Origin: Clostridiaceae bacterium
GTDB lineage: Bacteria > Bacillota > Clostridia > Peptostreptococcales > Natronincolaceae
Direction: 5' to 3'
DNA: 64,000 bases
NCBI GenBank assembly: GCA_018432235.1
Contig: JAHDLO010000009.1
Location: forward strand, 62,001 to 126,000
Shown one piece after another: positions 1 through 8,800 of this stretch. The position numbers and the translations under genes are program-made. Each line of letters begins with the position of its first letter. Position 1 is the stretch's first letter. The notes under the pieces were generated by a model, which saw only the letters and a list, made by a program, of their open reading frames with translations, made no database searches and was not told the DNA's origin.

Positions 1-312
1 GACCATGGTATGACCAAGGTTTATATGGAGGAAAAGGGAGAGTTTTTACCGGAGGTTCTTAAAGACCTGTTGAAGGAGGAGGGGGGCTACATTGCTGCTC
101 ATCAGTATAGCAATGATGTGGATAAAGGACTTAAGCCACTTCGTGGAGCAAAGGACATTCTCGCAAGGGAAAATTTTTTGAACGAGTTTACGGAATCTGG
201 CTTCAGAACAATAGATACAGTGGATATTGGCCCAGTCTATGAAACGGACGAAAAAAAACAGAAGCCAAGCATAGAGCAATTTAAGCTTATATCTAAAGCT
301 TCGAAGCAATAG
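1..312 (+). CDS. C-terminal fragment of an unidentified protein (cut by window start)
   Basis: The reading frame is open from base 1 (Asp-His-Gly-Met-Thr...) to a TAA at 310-312, so the gene begins upstream of the window; the ATG at 10 has no ribosome binding site. About 103 residues are visible, soluble and rich in Lys and Glu, with no membrane segment. I do not recognise the family. The opening DHGMT resembles the metal-binding DHG of the alkaline phosphatase superfamily, but that is too short to decide. A terminator hairpin follows 28 bases after the stop, so this is the last gene of its transcript. Confidence 0.6.
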   Translation, partial: DHGMTKVYMEEKGEFLPEVLKDLLKEEGGYIAAHQYSNDVDKGLKPLRGAKDILARENFLNEFTESGFRTIDTVDIGPVYETDEKKQKPSIEQFKLISKASKQ

Positions 313-339
313 GAGTTAATTAAACAGATATGCTATAAC

Positions 340-370
340 AAAACCTTGGGTACACACAAGGTTTTTGTTT
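340..370 (+). terminator. Rho-independent terminator after the partial gene
   Basis: A 9-bp stem (AAAACCTTG at 340-348 with CAAGGTTTT at 357-365), an 8-base loop and a T-rich tail. It closes the transcript of the gene cut by the window start. Confidence 0.75.
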
Positions 371-444
371 ATTTTTTATCAAATTTATCGAAATATCTGC
401 TTGACATGGTGAGAGGCCAAGGAAATAGAATATGAATTAAGGAA

Positions 445-466
445 GTGTTAGTATATTAACTAACAC
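445..466. promoter_or_regulatory. Candidate repressor operator upstream of flavoprotein 1
   Basis: Inverted repeat GTGTTAGT (445-452), 6-base spacer, ACTAACAC (459-466). It lies 59 bases before the flavoprotein start and just downstream of a possible promoter (TTGACA at 401-406, TAGAAT at 426-431, a long 19-base spacing). The 18-base core at 447-464 has the pattern GTTA-N6-TAACTAAC, which recurs upstream of the second flavoprotein paralogue at 59772-59789. The size and symmetry fit a TetR- or MarR-type operator; which protein binds is unknown. Confidence 0.5.
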
Positions 467-525
467 AAATTAAAGCTTTATGGTGAGTTAATCACTAATA
501 AATAACCATATGGAAGGGGAGCAAT

Positions 526-2307
526 ATGAAGAAAATAAAATTAGTAAGTCTATTTTTATGTATTGTTATGGTATTTGGTTTGGTTGCCTGCTCACAAACC
601 GGTAACGAAAAAGATAATTTCAAGGCAGGTACCTATACAGCTGTAGCTAAAGGACATAATGGTGATGTAAAGGTAGAGGCTGTATTTGACAGCACTTCAA
701 TCGTATCGGTTAAGGTGCTGGAGCATCAGGAATCTGCAGGAATCAGCGATGTTCCTATCCAGCGTATACCGGAAGAGGTGGTTGAAGGGCAAACGTTAGC
801 AGTAGATGCTGTATCTGGAGCTACTGTTACCTCAAATGCAATACTGGCAGCAATAGAGGATTGTGTCAATCAGGCTGGCGGTGACGTGGCTGCTCTAAAG
901 GCTAATAAAAACGGCAATAATACTGCACAAAATGATATCGAATTAACAACTGATGTCGTGGTTGTGGGTGCCGGTGGTGCTGGTCTTGCTGCTGCCGCTT
1001 CTGCTCATGAAAACGGAGCAAAGGTTATTGTAATTGAAAAGCTTGCAAATGTAGGCGGTTCTACTGCATTATCCGGTGGGGGGATTTCCGCTACTGGTAC
1101 CAAATTCCAAGAGGCAGAAGGCATTAAGGATACAAAGGAATCATGGATGCAGCTTTGGAAGGAAAGACAAGCTACCAGTAATCCAAATGGTAAATATCCT
1201 GACTATACTGTTGTAGACAAATTTATGGATGCAGCTGTTGTCACTACAGAGTGGCTTGTAGATTATGTCGGACATTCATATTCAGCAATCATGGGCTTTG
1301 GTCTTGATCCAGTAAGGAGGCTTCATTTTGCATATAGCGATTCAACTACAAAGGGCGGAACCTCTTTAACACAAAATATTGAGAAATTCATAACGGCTCA
1401 AGGGGTTGAAATTCTTAAGGAAACTAAGGCAACTGAGCTTATAACAGATAATGACGGAAATGTAGTTGGGGTTATTGCTGAAGGCAAAGAGGGTAAGGTT
1501 ACAATTAATGCTAAGAAGGTAATTCTAGCAGCAGGCGGATTTGCTAAGAGCGAGGAGCTGTTGGAAAGATTCGTTCCCGAGGCAGCAGGGTCAGCTGAAA
1601 TAAGCTGGGCTGCAGCAGGAAGCACAGGTGACGGTATTCTAATGGCTGAGAAAATAGGAGCAGCATTATATGAAGAGCCATGGGTAATGGGGGTTGGTAT
1701 CAGCAGTAAAATAAGTGGTACCAGCAGCTTAAACATGGATTGGACCAGAGTATATGTCAATGGCAAGGGTGAAAGATTCACTAATGAAGAGGTCCATTAT
1801 GCCATTGCTACAAATGAACTCATAGGTCAAGATACGACCTGGTTAATCGTAGATTCAACAGATGCTAATGCAGATATTATAAAGGCTCTGGAGGCGGCTA
1901 TGCCTACCGAGGAGGTTGTAAAGGCTGATTCCTTCGAAGCACTGGCGGATGCAATGGGCGTACCTGCTGATACCTTTGCCAAAACTATGGCAACCTTTAA
2001 CAATGGAGTCAAAACAGGTAAGGATATCATGGGTAAAGACCCCCAATACTTGGTGTCAGTAGAAAAGGCGCCATACTATGCTATTAAGTTCTATCCACTG
2101 ACAATGGGTACCTTCGCAGGTGTTAAAACTGATGATAACTTCCAGGTTTTACGTGAAAATGGTACTGTTATAAATAACCTATATGCTACAGGAGAGAATG
2201 CAAATAAGGTGTTATACAATCAAGTGTATATGTCTGGTAGTGCAGTACAATTTGCATTAACAAGCGGGCGTATAGCCGGTGAGCATGCAGCCCAAAATTT
2301 AGAGTAG
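526..2307 (+). CDS. Secreted lipoprotein with FMN-binding domain and FAD-dependent reductase/dehydrogenase domain (paralogue 1)
   Basis: 593 residues. Signal peptide with lipobox LVAC, so Cys22 is probably lipidated and the protein sits on the outer face of the membrane. An FMN_bind domain follows, with DAVSGAT at 94-100, the ApbE target motif for covalent FMN on Thr. A flavocytochrome c/fumarate reductase-type FAD domain starts with VVVGAGGAGLA near 146. Unlike the paralogue at 59828 it lacks the HHTMGG and GNRLGGNAL active-site motifs; the C-terminus instead reads NQVYMSGSAVQFAL. It is therefore probably not a fumarate reductase and may reduce or oxidise another organic acid or steroid-like substrate. 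No haem CxxCH motif is present. Start: ATG with GGAAGGGG upstream. Single-gene unit with its own operator and terminator. Confidence 0.85.
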   Translation: MKKIKLVSLFLCIVMVFGLVACSQTGNEKDNFKAGTYTAVAKGHNGDVKVEAVFDSTSIVSVKVLEHQESAGISDVPIQRIPEEVVEGQTLAVDAVSGATVTSNAILAAIEDCVNQAGGDVAALKANKNGNNTAQNDIELTTDVVVVGAGGAGLAAAASAHENGAKVIVIEKLANVGGSTALSGGGISATGTKFQEAEGIKDTKESWMQLWKERQATSNPNGKYPDYTVVDKFMDAAVVTTEWLVDYVGHSYSAIMGFGLDPVRRLHFAYSDSTTKGGTSLTQNIEKFITAQGVEILKETKATELITDNDGNVVGVIAEGKEGKVTINAKKVILAAGGFAKSEELLERFVPEAAGSAEISWAAAGSTGDGILMAEKIGAALYEEPWVMGVGISSKISGTSSLNMDWTRVYVNGKGERFTNEEVHYAIATNELIGQDTTWLIVDSTDANADIIKALEAAMPTEEVVKADSFEALADAMGVPADTFAKTMATFNNGVKTGKDIMGKDPQYLVSVEKAPYYAIKFYPLTMGTFAGVKTDDNFQVLRENGTVINNLYATGENANKVLYNQVYMSGSAVQFALTSGRIAGEHAAQNLE

Positions 2308-2334
2308 ATATTTTAACATATCAAAACCCCTATG

Positions 2335-2377
2335 ACGACTGTGGTTCTTTGAATAGACCACAGTCGTTATTTTTTAT
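2335..2377 (+). terminator. Rho-independent terminator after flavoprotein 1
   Basis: An 11-bp perfect stem (ACGACTGTGGT at 2335-2345, ACCACAGTCGT at 2357-2367), 11-base loop, then a run of T. Confidence 0.85.
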
Positions 2378-2586
2378 ATCAGTTATTAGCATAATTAAAA
2401 TACAGTAATTTGGTATTTCTACAATCAAGTGATATTATTATTTTTACCATAGGGTGTTAATGCTTGAAGTGTTATATATTGCCGTGCAATTATTTTGTCG
2501 GCAGATTTTTTTGACCTTAAAAGAAAGCTAATCTTGTGGGAATACATGTCATGAAGGAAATAAAAACCTACAAAGCCGAGCCTATG

Positions 2587-2595
2587 TGGTATACT
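2587..2595 (+). promoter_or_regulatory. Extended -10 element of the sigma-factor gene
   Basis: TGGTATACT is a TGn-TATACT extended -10. A start site near 2602 would leave the TTG at 2629 as the first properly spaced start and would place the upstream in-frame ATG codons outside the mRNA. No convincing -35 was found. Confidence 0.4.
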
Positions 2596-2628
2596 GTTTA
2601 TATGAATAACAGTAAGGGAGGCGTACCA

Positions 2629-3186
2629 TTGGAAAACTACGCTAAGCTGAAAACAGAAGAGGTTGAGACCATATCTGATATTCAGCATTATCTTTACAAA
2701 ACCTACTATAAAGATGTTTTCAGAACAATATATTACATAATAAATGATAGAGATATATCGCAGGATTTGGTTAATGAGAGCTTTATTAAGGCCTTCAACA
2801 AGCTTCATACATTAAGGGAAACAGACAAATTCAAGCCATGGATATGTGCTATAGCGTCTAATGTAGCCAAAAATCACATAAGAAAAGAAAAAAGAATTGT
2901 TTCCTATGATAGCCTTGAGACTGTTATAGAAAGCTATGAAAATCTAGAGGATACGATTTTAGATGCTATTAACGAAAAGGAATTAAAGGCAAAAATTAAG
3001 GTTGCATTGGACAGCTTAGATGAGGACTCAAAGCAGGTTATTGTCTTAAGGTACTTTCATGACTTTTCCTACGAGAGTGTGTCGAAGCACTTAAATATAA
3101 AAGAAGGCACGGTTAAATCAAAGATAAGCAGAGCCAAGCGAAAGCTCTATCAATTATTGAAGATAGAAGGTGAAGATAATGCCTGA
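2629..3186 (+). CDS. RNA polymerase sigma factor, ECF type
   Basis: 185 residues from a TTG start placed 8 bases after GGGAGG; in-frame ATGs further up lie within or before the promoter. Sigma region 2 spans about residues 25-90 (DISQDLVNESFIKAF, then KFKPWICAIASN) and region 4 about 125-175, with the HTH around LNIKEGTVKSKISRAKRK. Length is normal for an ECF sigma. The stop overlaps the start of the next gene by 8 bases, the usual arrangement for a sigma/anti-sigma pair. It probably directs a small envelope or stress regulon; targets cannot be read here. Confidence 0.9.
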   Translation: MENYAKLKTEEVETISDIQHYLYKTYYKDVFRTIYYIINDRDISQDLVNESFIKAFNKLHTLRETDKFKPWICAIASNVAKNHIRKEKRIVSYDSLETVIESYENLEDTILDAINEKELKAKIKVALDSLDEDSKQVIVLRYFHDFSYESVSKHLNIKEGTVKSKISRAKRKLYQLLKIEGEDNA

Positions 3187-3874
3187 TAGGTTGGACGGAT
3201 TAATACATGATGCCATAACGGAAAAAATGAATGAAATTCCTGTTGCGGCAGAGGATATTGAACTGGGCTGGAGCAAGCTTCAAAGCCAGATGAAAAGAAA
3301 TAAGAAGAGCTCATTTACAGGCCATAAGCGTGCAGCTATAATAGTAATCGGGGTTATTTCCAGTATGCTAATGATGAATATTTTTACCACGATAGAAAGC
3401 GGAGCATGGCAAAAGCTTAATTTTATCAATATATTTAGAAAAGAGGAAGCCATAACGATAAATATTTCCTCTACCCTGGTAAATACGCCCAATATAGAGG
3501 ATAATACTATTCTTACGAATATCGAGGAAGCAAGAAACCTAGTTCCATATAAAATTAAGGAGCTGCCCTTTGAGGCTGATGAGGTGTTAATTGATATTAT
3601 AGGCCCTGTGCATGTAGTGGATATAACCTACGATAATGAAAGGATTTTATTTAGACAACAGCAAGCAGGTATTGAAAATAAGCAGAGTATTAATCTCCAC
3701 CCTGATAGTGAGGTTGAAGAAATAACAATAAATGGGCAGAACTATATTTTGGCTATTGTTGCTGGAAGAAAGGGCTTAGCAGTATGGTCAGATGAGCGTA
3801 TGAATTATACGATTAATTTTAATTATGGTATAACAACCGAAGAAATTGTAGAAATAATAAAAGCAATGGATTAA
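3179..3874 (+). CDS. Probable membrane anti-sigma factor with DUF4367-like C-terminus
   Basis: 231 residues from ATG 3179 (GAAGGTGA ribosome binding site), overlapping the sigma-factor stop, so the two are translationally coupled. The N-terminal ~50 residues are charged and cytoplasmic, one membrane segment follows (AAIIVIGVISSMLMMNIF), then an extracytoplasmic domain. The last ~100 residues resemble DUF4367-type domains, with the LAVWSDERMNY stretch typical of that fold. By position and topology it should bind and inhibit the sigma factor. No zinc-binding HxxxCxxC motif is seen, so it is not a ZAS-type anti-sigma. Confidence 0.75.
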   Translation: MPDRLDGLIHDAITEKMNEIPVAAEDIELGWSKLQSQMKRNKKSSFTGHKRAAIIVIGVISSMLMMNIFTTIESGAWQKLNFINIFRKEEAITINISSTLVNTPNIEDNTILTNIEEARNLVPYKIKELPFEADEVLIDIIGPVHVVDITYDNERILFRQQQAGIENKQSINLHPDSEVEEITINGQNYILAIVAGRKGLAVWSDERMNYTINFNYGITTEEIVEIIKAMD

Positions 3875-3891
3875 GCTCCATTGCTTTTATT
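3856..3891. terminator. Bidirectional terminator between convergent genes
   Basis: A perfect 15-bp stem (3856-3870 and 3877-3891), 6-base loop, with T-rich flanks on both strands. It overlaps the 3' end of the anti-sigma gene and ends at the last base before the convergent gene. Confidence 0.85.
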
Positions 3892-4401
3892 TTAAAAGGC
3901 TAGTATAGATTGTGAATATGAGAATTCTGTTTCTGTGGTTGCTCCTTTTTTGACTGTATGTACTGCATATACACGATAGCTTTGACCCTTTTCTACGGTA
4001 TAGCTTTTAGAGGCGGATGAATAATATGTGTTATTCTGGGTGTTCGAAAAGCTATATAGATTTGTCCACGTTTTTGTTGAGGTGTTGTAACGCTGTAGAT
4101 AAACAGTGGTGGTAATTGAATCAACATTATCAAATGATTCAGTATATCCACTAACAATAAATAAACCATTGCCAAAATAACTGATGGATGAATCCCAATA
4201 ATATAACATGTTATAGTTTATTGAAGACTTATGAATAGAAGTCTCTGAGGAATATTCTGTTATTAATGCTTTGTTAGAATTAAATTCTTTGAAATGCTTA
4301 AATAAAAACTCTTCTTGTACAATTTCCTCCGATGCAAAAACAGAAAGGCCTGAACAAAGTACAATCAACAATGCTGCTGTGATAATAATAAATTTTTTCA
4401 T
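3892..4401 (-). CDS. Small secreted protein, DUF6147-like
   Basis: 169 residues with a clear signal peptide (MKKFIIITAALLIVLCSGLSVFA, cleavage probably after VFA). The mature part is rich in Ser, Thr, Tyr and Asn and predicted mostly beta: alternating hydrophobic strands and a C-terminal YRVYAVHTVKKG segment. It resembles short exported Clostridia proteins annotated DUF6147, but that is from memory. No catalytic motif and no Cys in the mature chain. Start ATG with AGGAGGA ribosome binding site. A separate unit convergent with the sigma operon. Confidence 0.7.
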   Translation of the reverse strand: MKKFIIITAALLIVLCSGLSVFASEEIVQEEFLFKHFKEFNSNKALITEYSSETSIHKSSINYNMLYYWDSSISYFGNGLFIVSGYTESFDNVDSITTTVYLQRYNTSTKTWTNLYSFSNTQNNTYYSSASKSYTVEKGQSYRVYAVHTVKKGATTETEFSYSQSILAF

Positions 4402-4603
4402 TTTAATCCTCCTCTTAAATTATTCGAAATATAGAAACATAGAAATGAAAAAAGTTCCTTAGATTATTTTTATTTATGGAACTTTTTTAGATTTTAAGTT
4501 TCATAGTTGAAAAAATAAAAACAAGCTTTATGATAAAATAGTTGTAAGTATTAACATAATTGTAGAAAAATGGATTAGTACATTCTTACAAGGAGGGTTT
4601 AAA

Positions 4604-4798
4604 TTGAAAAAGTATGAGTATAAGTGGATTGATTTAAGTCCTACCTGGTCCTTAAATAAGGATTCAAAGATGAATGAAATGATGGATAGATTAAATGAGT
4701 TGGGACAGGAAGGCTGGTTGCTTATATCAGGACTAGAACTTGGTAAGTATTCAGTTTTCGTGCGAGAAATACAAATAGAACAAGAAAACTCAAAATAG
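4604..4798 (+). CDS. Small DUF4177-like protein
   Basis: 64 residues from a TTG start 7 bases after AGGAGGG. The pattern KKYEYKW...MMDRLNELGQEGWLLIS matches the short DUF4177 family, whose function is unknown. Soluble, no signal peptide. It stands alone just before the repeat-rich island. Confidence 0.65.
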   Translation: MKKYEYKWIDLSPTWSLNKDSKMNEMMDRLNELGQEGWLLISGLELGKYSVFVREIQIEQENSK

Positions 4799-4896
4799 AT
4801 ATTTCTAAAACTTTCAAGAAGCTTGAACAATGGATAATTCTATAGGACGATTATTAAATGTAAAGTAGTTATACATCAGCAAAGAGTAATTACAGA

Positions 4897-4931
4897 AAAT
4901 ATTGTCAGCAGGAACCGTCCCAACTGACACA
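4897..4931 (+). repeat. REP-like repeat copy A
   Basis: 35 bases identical to copy B (5948-5982). Core TTGTCAGCAGGAACCGTCC followed by CAACTGACACA; the outer TGTCA and TGACA can pair as a short hairpin. Related copies lie at 9474, 10681, 11403 and 11454 and were not seen elsewhere in the window. Repeats with a GGAACCGTCCC core are common in Firmicutes and are thought to be spread by REP-associated tyrosine transposases; none is encoded here. Confidence 0.85.
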
Positions 4932-5711
4932 GTATTAGGTTCATATATCTTTAGAACATATAACACTAAAGAAATAGTAGGCATAGATGAAAATGATATA
5001 AAATTGGATGAGCCCCGAGGACTTTCGGATAATTTTACTAATGAAAAAATCAAAACTGCATTTTTGGAGTATATAAATTATCGTCTGTGGTTTTATCCAT
5101 ATGAATATTATTATATAGGGAGTCCGGAGGATAATAAAGAATTAGAAAATCATATCAAAAAATCTGTTGATGCAGAAATACGTGTATATAACGATACAGA
5201 GGATGCTGTATATATACATACTGATATAGGAGAATGGTTAGCTATTATTAAATATAAGGAGGAATTTGTATATTGTGACGGTCTTATACAGAAGGATGAC
5301 TATTTATGGCCTGGTGATATAGATAACTACGAGGTAATTGAACGATACTCCTTGATAATCCCGGAACCTCACAAGCCAAACTATGGCACATCCGAGAGAA
5401 AGAATGACATAATTGCTAAAATTGAAGCGTTTATAGAAACAAAATTAGAAGATTTTTATGAAGCAGATGATAATTGGGTTAACACGGAGGCATATATAGC
5501 AGACTTTTATGAATATGAAAATAGCACACAGATTTTCCTCTTCCCTACAGCTGGCAATATAGCATATTTTCCTGTTGTTTTTGAGGAAATAAATGGAGAA
5601 ATTAAAATTATAGGCGGTAAAGGATTTTCTATAGAGGGCTCCCGCATTCACGAATATGAGAAATTTATGAGTGATGCAGTAAGATACTATATATGGAGTG
5701 CTAAAAAATAA
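4902..5711 (+). CDS. Unrecognised acidic protein whose reading frame begins inside REP-like copy A
   Basis: The open frame gives 269 residues, but its only possible start before the very C-terminus is the TTG at 4902, which is the first codon of the repeat and has no ribosome binding site. There is no in-frame ATG until near residue 255. The likeliest reading is a gene whose 5' end was removed by the repeat, or an unused fragment. The remainder is soluble, rich in Tyr, Glu and Asp, with no signal peptide, membrane segment or recognised motif. Its size and acidity would fit an immunity or bacteriophage-type protein, but this is a guess. It is bounded by identical 35-base repeats A and B. Confidence 0.45.
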   Translation: MSAGTVPTDTVLGSYIFRTYNTKEIVGIDENDIKLDEPRGLSDNFTNEKIKTAFLEYINYRLWFYPYEYYYIGSPEDNKELENHIKKSVDAEIRVYNDTEDAVYIHTDIGEWLAIIKYKEEFVYCDGLIQKDDYLWPGDIDNYEVIERYSLIIPEPHKPNYGTSERKNDIIAKIEAFIETKLEDFYEADDNWVNTEAYIADFYEYENSTQIFLFPTAGNIAYFPVVFEEINGEIKIIGGKGFSIEGSRIHEYEKFMSDAVRYYIWSAKK

Positions 5712-5849
5712 GAAAAATATTGAATAATTATAATAGGAGTGGAGTTATTGCATCGGTAGCTCTAGGAAAGTAAGAATTTCTAAAAACTTATTATTTATTT
5801 GTTATATTATGAATTATAAGATACATTATTGATTTAAAAGTTAGCATAT

Positions 5850-5891
5850 AAACTTTAAGGGTCTTTGTATTAACAAAGGCCTGTAAAGTTT
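5850..5891. repeat. Imperfect inverted repeat in the gap before the ABC exporter
   Basis: AAACTTTA (5850-5857) pairs with TAAAGTTT (5884-5891), and CTTTGT with ACAAAG inside, giving a ~42-nt imperfect hairpin without a T-run. The rest of 5712-6012 holds only repeat B and AT-rich sequence. Confidence 0.4.
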
Positions 5892-5947
5892 CGGGAAGGT
5901 CCTGAAAATATTTGATTGTGAGCTCGAAATTAAAATTAATTTGCATG

Positions 5948-5982
5948 AAATATTGTCAGCAGGAACCGTCCCAACTGACACA
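5948..5982 (+). repeat. REP-like repeat copy B
   Basis: Identical over 35 bases to copy A, in direct orientation, 1051 bases downstream. It lies 30 bases before the ABC exporter start, so it probably falls in or next to that operon's 5' leader. Confidence 0.85.
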
Positions 5983-6012
5983 TAATGGAATACTTATAAG
6001 AAGGGATTTGCT

Positions 6013-7956
6013 ATGAATACCTTAATAAAAAATAACTTAAAGCTGTTTTTTAAAAACAAGTATTTATTATCAGGATTTATTATTTTTTTCATTATTATAA
6101 ATACGTATTTAATCGAAGGACTCTATAAGCTTTCGATTCATAGAGATGCTTTTTATTACCTGCAGATCAGTCAAAAATTAAGTATGGTTTATTTCATATT
6201 CTTTATATTTATATCCTATGAGTATCTGGTAAAAAGTAAAAATGATTTTATATTAGAAAGCCTTTCAATAATGGATAAAGGCAAGCTTAAATTGTATTTT
6301 TCAAAATTCGTTGTATTATTGGCAATTATGGTGACAGTGACCCTCAACATAATGCTATATGATTACATTGCTTATTTTGCAATGAATGTACAAGCATTAT
6401 CCTTTGCCTATCATATATTCTTAAATAATATTCTGAATATCTTTTTAGTATCTTTTTTGGGCAGCTGTATCGGAACAATGATCTCCCTATATGTAAGGCG
6501 GTTCCCTGCATACCTTTTGATGATATTATCTGCGATTTTAATCAGTCCAATTTTTGAATTCGTTCCATTTGTCCTCTTTATGGGGTTTGGGAAAAATATA
6601 TATCCATTTAGAGAAATATTTAACATTTTACCACCAAATCTAAATTGGGCCGAAGAAGCGCTCTATGGTCTGTCTATAGAAGCTTACAGATGGAACTTGG
6701 TGATATTTTGGATATGCCTTTTAAGCTCAGCTGTACTATTAAAATTAAGAACTAAAAAACACAAATTACAGAGTCTCGTATGTATTTTATTGGTAATGGT
6801 TTCTATTGTAAATTTCTATCTATATACAAATCCCGGTAGTATCGTAAAGAAGGATTATAATCCAAAGGGGTACACGCCCTTTGATGAATTATATTATACA
6901 AATGATGTCCAAAAAGAAGAGAATGCCGATTTTAGTATAACAGCCTACAATATGGCGCTGGTTATAGATAGGCAATTGCATAATGATGTAAAAATTCAGT
7001 TGAATGAAAAAGCGCCTTTAGATAGCTACAAATTCACGTTGTACAGAAATTTCGAAGTAAAAAGCATATTGGATAAAGAAAATAAAAATATGGCATTTAA
7101 AAGAGATGGCGACTATTTAGAAATATTTAACCCGACTTCAGAGAAGCTGGAGGAGATTAGAATTATCTATAGTGGCAATAGTCCGGTATTCTATAGTAAT
7201 TCACAGGGGGTTTTACTGCCGGGCAGCTTCCCCTATTATCCAATGGAAGGCTATAAAAGGATATATCTTAAAGAGCAGACGGTATTTATTCCGATAATAA
7301 GAGAAGAGAACATTGATTTTGATGTTACAGTAAAGTCTAAGCTTGATCTCTATTCTAATTTAAATAAGGATAAGAATAATTTTTCAGGAAAAGCACAAGT
7401 TGCTACACTAATCGGTGGCTTTGTAGAGGAAAAGAAAGTCGGAGATGTCGCTTTTTATAGCTTAATGTTATCGGAACTAGATACTGGTACCATATTACAA
7501 ATTGATAATTTAATAAAACCCTATAGGTATTTAGTACCAGAAATTGACACTGCTAGCATTACTCATAAGAAGGTCTTTCAGGCACCACATACATTCAGCT
7601 CCAGAGTATTAGAAAATGGGCTAATTAGTTTTAATGATCATATTTTTGTGTATAGCTTAGATGAAAAAACTTTAATATACACTTACTTACAATCTACTGT
7701 TCCTCAAAATTTTGCAAAAAACAAAATTAAAACTGTTCTATTCGATTACATATTAGACAAAGATAGATTCCTCAATATACCGAAAGAACAACTAGAAAAT
7801 TTTAAACCTTATGAATTTCACAATATGTTTCTGAAAAAAATAGATGATTTAGGGGAAGATTATGTGATTCGGGCTACCTTTGACTATTTAAAGGATAAAA
7901 ATGATAAAAGAGAACCCATTGCTTTTATTGAAAACTTAAATACTGGAGGGCATTAA
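6013..7956 (+). CDS. ABC exporter permease with large extracytoplasmic domain
   Basis: 647 residues. An N-terminal membrane part of about six or seven helices (first helix at 20-40, last around 255-275) is followed by a ~370-residue soluble region expected outside the cell. No ABC motifs of its own. The arrangement resembles ABC-2-type or bacitracin/lantibiotic-type permeases with an extra sensor or substrate domain. It stops one base before the ATPase start, so the three genes 6013-9445 form one operon. Start ATG with AAGGGAT upstream. Substrate unknown; lipid, peptide or antibiotic export are candidates. Confidence 0.75.
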   Translation: MNTLIKNNLKLFFKNKYLLSGFIIFFIIINTYLIEGLYKLSIHRDAFYYLQISQKLSMVYFIFFIFISYEYLVKSKNDFILESLSIMDKGKLKLYFSKFVVLLAIMVTVTLNIMLYDYIAYFAMNVQALSFAYHIFLNNILNIFLVSFLGSCIGTMISLYVRRFPAYLLMILSAILISPIFEFVPFVLFMGFGKNIYPFREIFNILPPNLNWAEEALYGLSIEAYRWNLVIFWICLLSSAVLLKLRTKKHKLQSLVCILLVMVSIVNFYLYTNPGSIVKKDYNPKGYTPFDELYYTNDVQKEENADFSITAYNMALVIDRQLHNDVKIQLNEKAPLDSYKFTLYRNFEVKSILDKENKNMAFKRDGDYLEIFNPTSEKLEEIRIIYSGNSPVFYSNSQGVLLPGSFPYYPMEGYKRIYLKEQTVFIPIIREENIDFDVTVKSKLDLYSNLNKDKNNFSGKAQVATLIGGFVEEKKVGDVAFYSLMLSELDTGTILQIDNLIKPYRYLVPEIDTASITHKKVFQAPHTFSSRVLENGLISFNDHIFVYSLDEKTLIYTYLQSTVPQNFAKNKIKTVLFDYILDKDRFLNIPKEQLENFKPYEFHNMFLKKIDDLGEDYVIRATFDYLKDKNDKREPIAFIENLNTGGH

Positions 7957-7957
7957 T

Positions 7958-8797
7958 ATGTTAGAAGTAATAAACTTAGATAAGGCCTTTAAGAAAAAAG
8001 AAGTCTTAAAAAATGTCTCCATAAGCCTTAAGCCGGGCGTTTATGGGCTATTAGGTTCAAATGGGGCAGGAAAAACAACCTTAATCAGGTGTTTAGTAAA
8101 GCTTTATCATATTAACAAAGGGCAAATACAATATAATGGCGTTGATGTAATAAAAAATAGTGCCTTTACAGAAAATGTTGGCTATCTGCCTCAGAAATTC
8201 GGTCTTTTTAAAGAATTAACCGTATATGATAATCTTCAATATTTTGGTGTATTGAAGAAGATACCAAAAGGCTCGATGGAGGCCAGTATAAAGGCATGCC
8301 TGGAAATTGTAAACCTAAAGGATAAAATTAATGATAGAGTTTCCACCTTATCTGGAGGTATGATTAGAAGACTGGGAATTGCACAGGCTCTTCTGGGAGA
8401 GCCAGAAATTATTATCTTTGATGAGCCAACAGCTGGCCTGGACCCGGAAGAAAGACTAAGATTTAAAAATATTTTATCTACAATTAAGGAAAATAAGATA
8501 ATTGTAATTTCTACTCATATAGTGGAGGATGTTGAAGCCTGCTGTGACGGATTGATCATTATGAATGAAGGGACCATATTAAAAGAAGGAAGCTGTGGAG
8601 AGATTATCGCCATGGCGGAGGGAAAGGTTTTTGAGGTGAAGGAAGGCACTTATATCAACCCAAGCTGCTATATTCAAAAATCCTACTTGAAAAATGGAGA
8701 GCGGGTTTTACGAATACTATCCGGTAAACCAGTAGGGGATAAACAGTTAGAGCCTACTATAGAGGATGGGTATATGTGCATAATGAAGGGTATTTAG
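7958..8797 (+). CDS. ABC transporter ATP-binding protein
   Basis: 279 residues with all core elements: Walker A GSNGAGKTT (33-41), Q-loop YLPQ (76-79), signature LSGGM (131-135), Walker B IIIFDE (151-156) and switch His in STHIVED (187). The ~60 residues after the ABC core are a short accessory tail, as in export-type ATPases (drug/lantibiotic subfamily). It energises the permeases encoded on either side. GGAGG ribosome binding site within the end of the upstream gene. Confidence 0.92.
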   Translation: MLEVINLDKAFKKKEVLKNVSISLKPGVYGLLGSNGAGKTTLIRCLVKLYHINKGQIQYNGVDVIKNSAFTENVGYLPQKFGLFKELTVYDNLQYFGVLKKIPKGSMEASIKACLEIVNLKDKINDRVSTLSGGMIRRLGIAQALLGEPEIIIFDEPTAGLDPEERLRFKNILSTIKENKIIVISTHIVEDVEACCDGLIIMNEGTILKEGSCGEIIAMAEGKVFEVKEGTYINPSCYIQKSYLKNGERVLRILSGKPVGDKQLEPTIEDGYMCIMKGI

Positions 8798-8800
8798 CGT

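Noticed and set aside
1398..1781. 127-codon antisense frame within flavoprotein 1
   Set aside because: A hydrophobic shadow frame opposite a well-supported gene, with no ribosome binding site.
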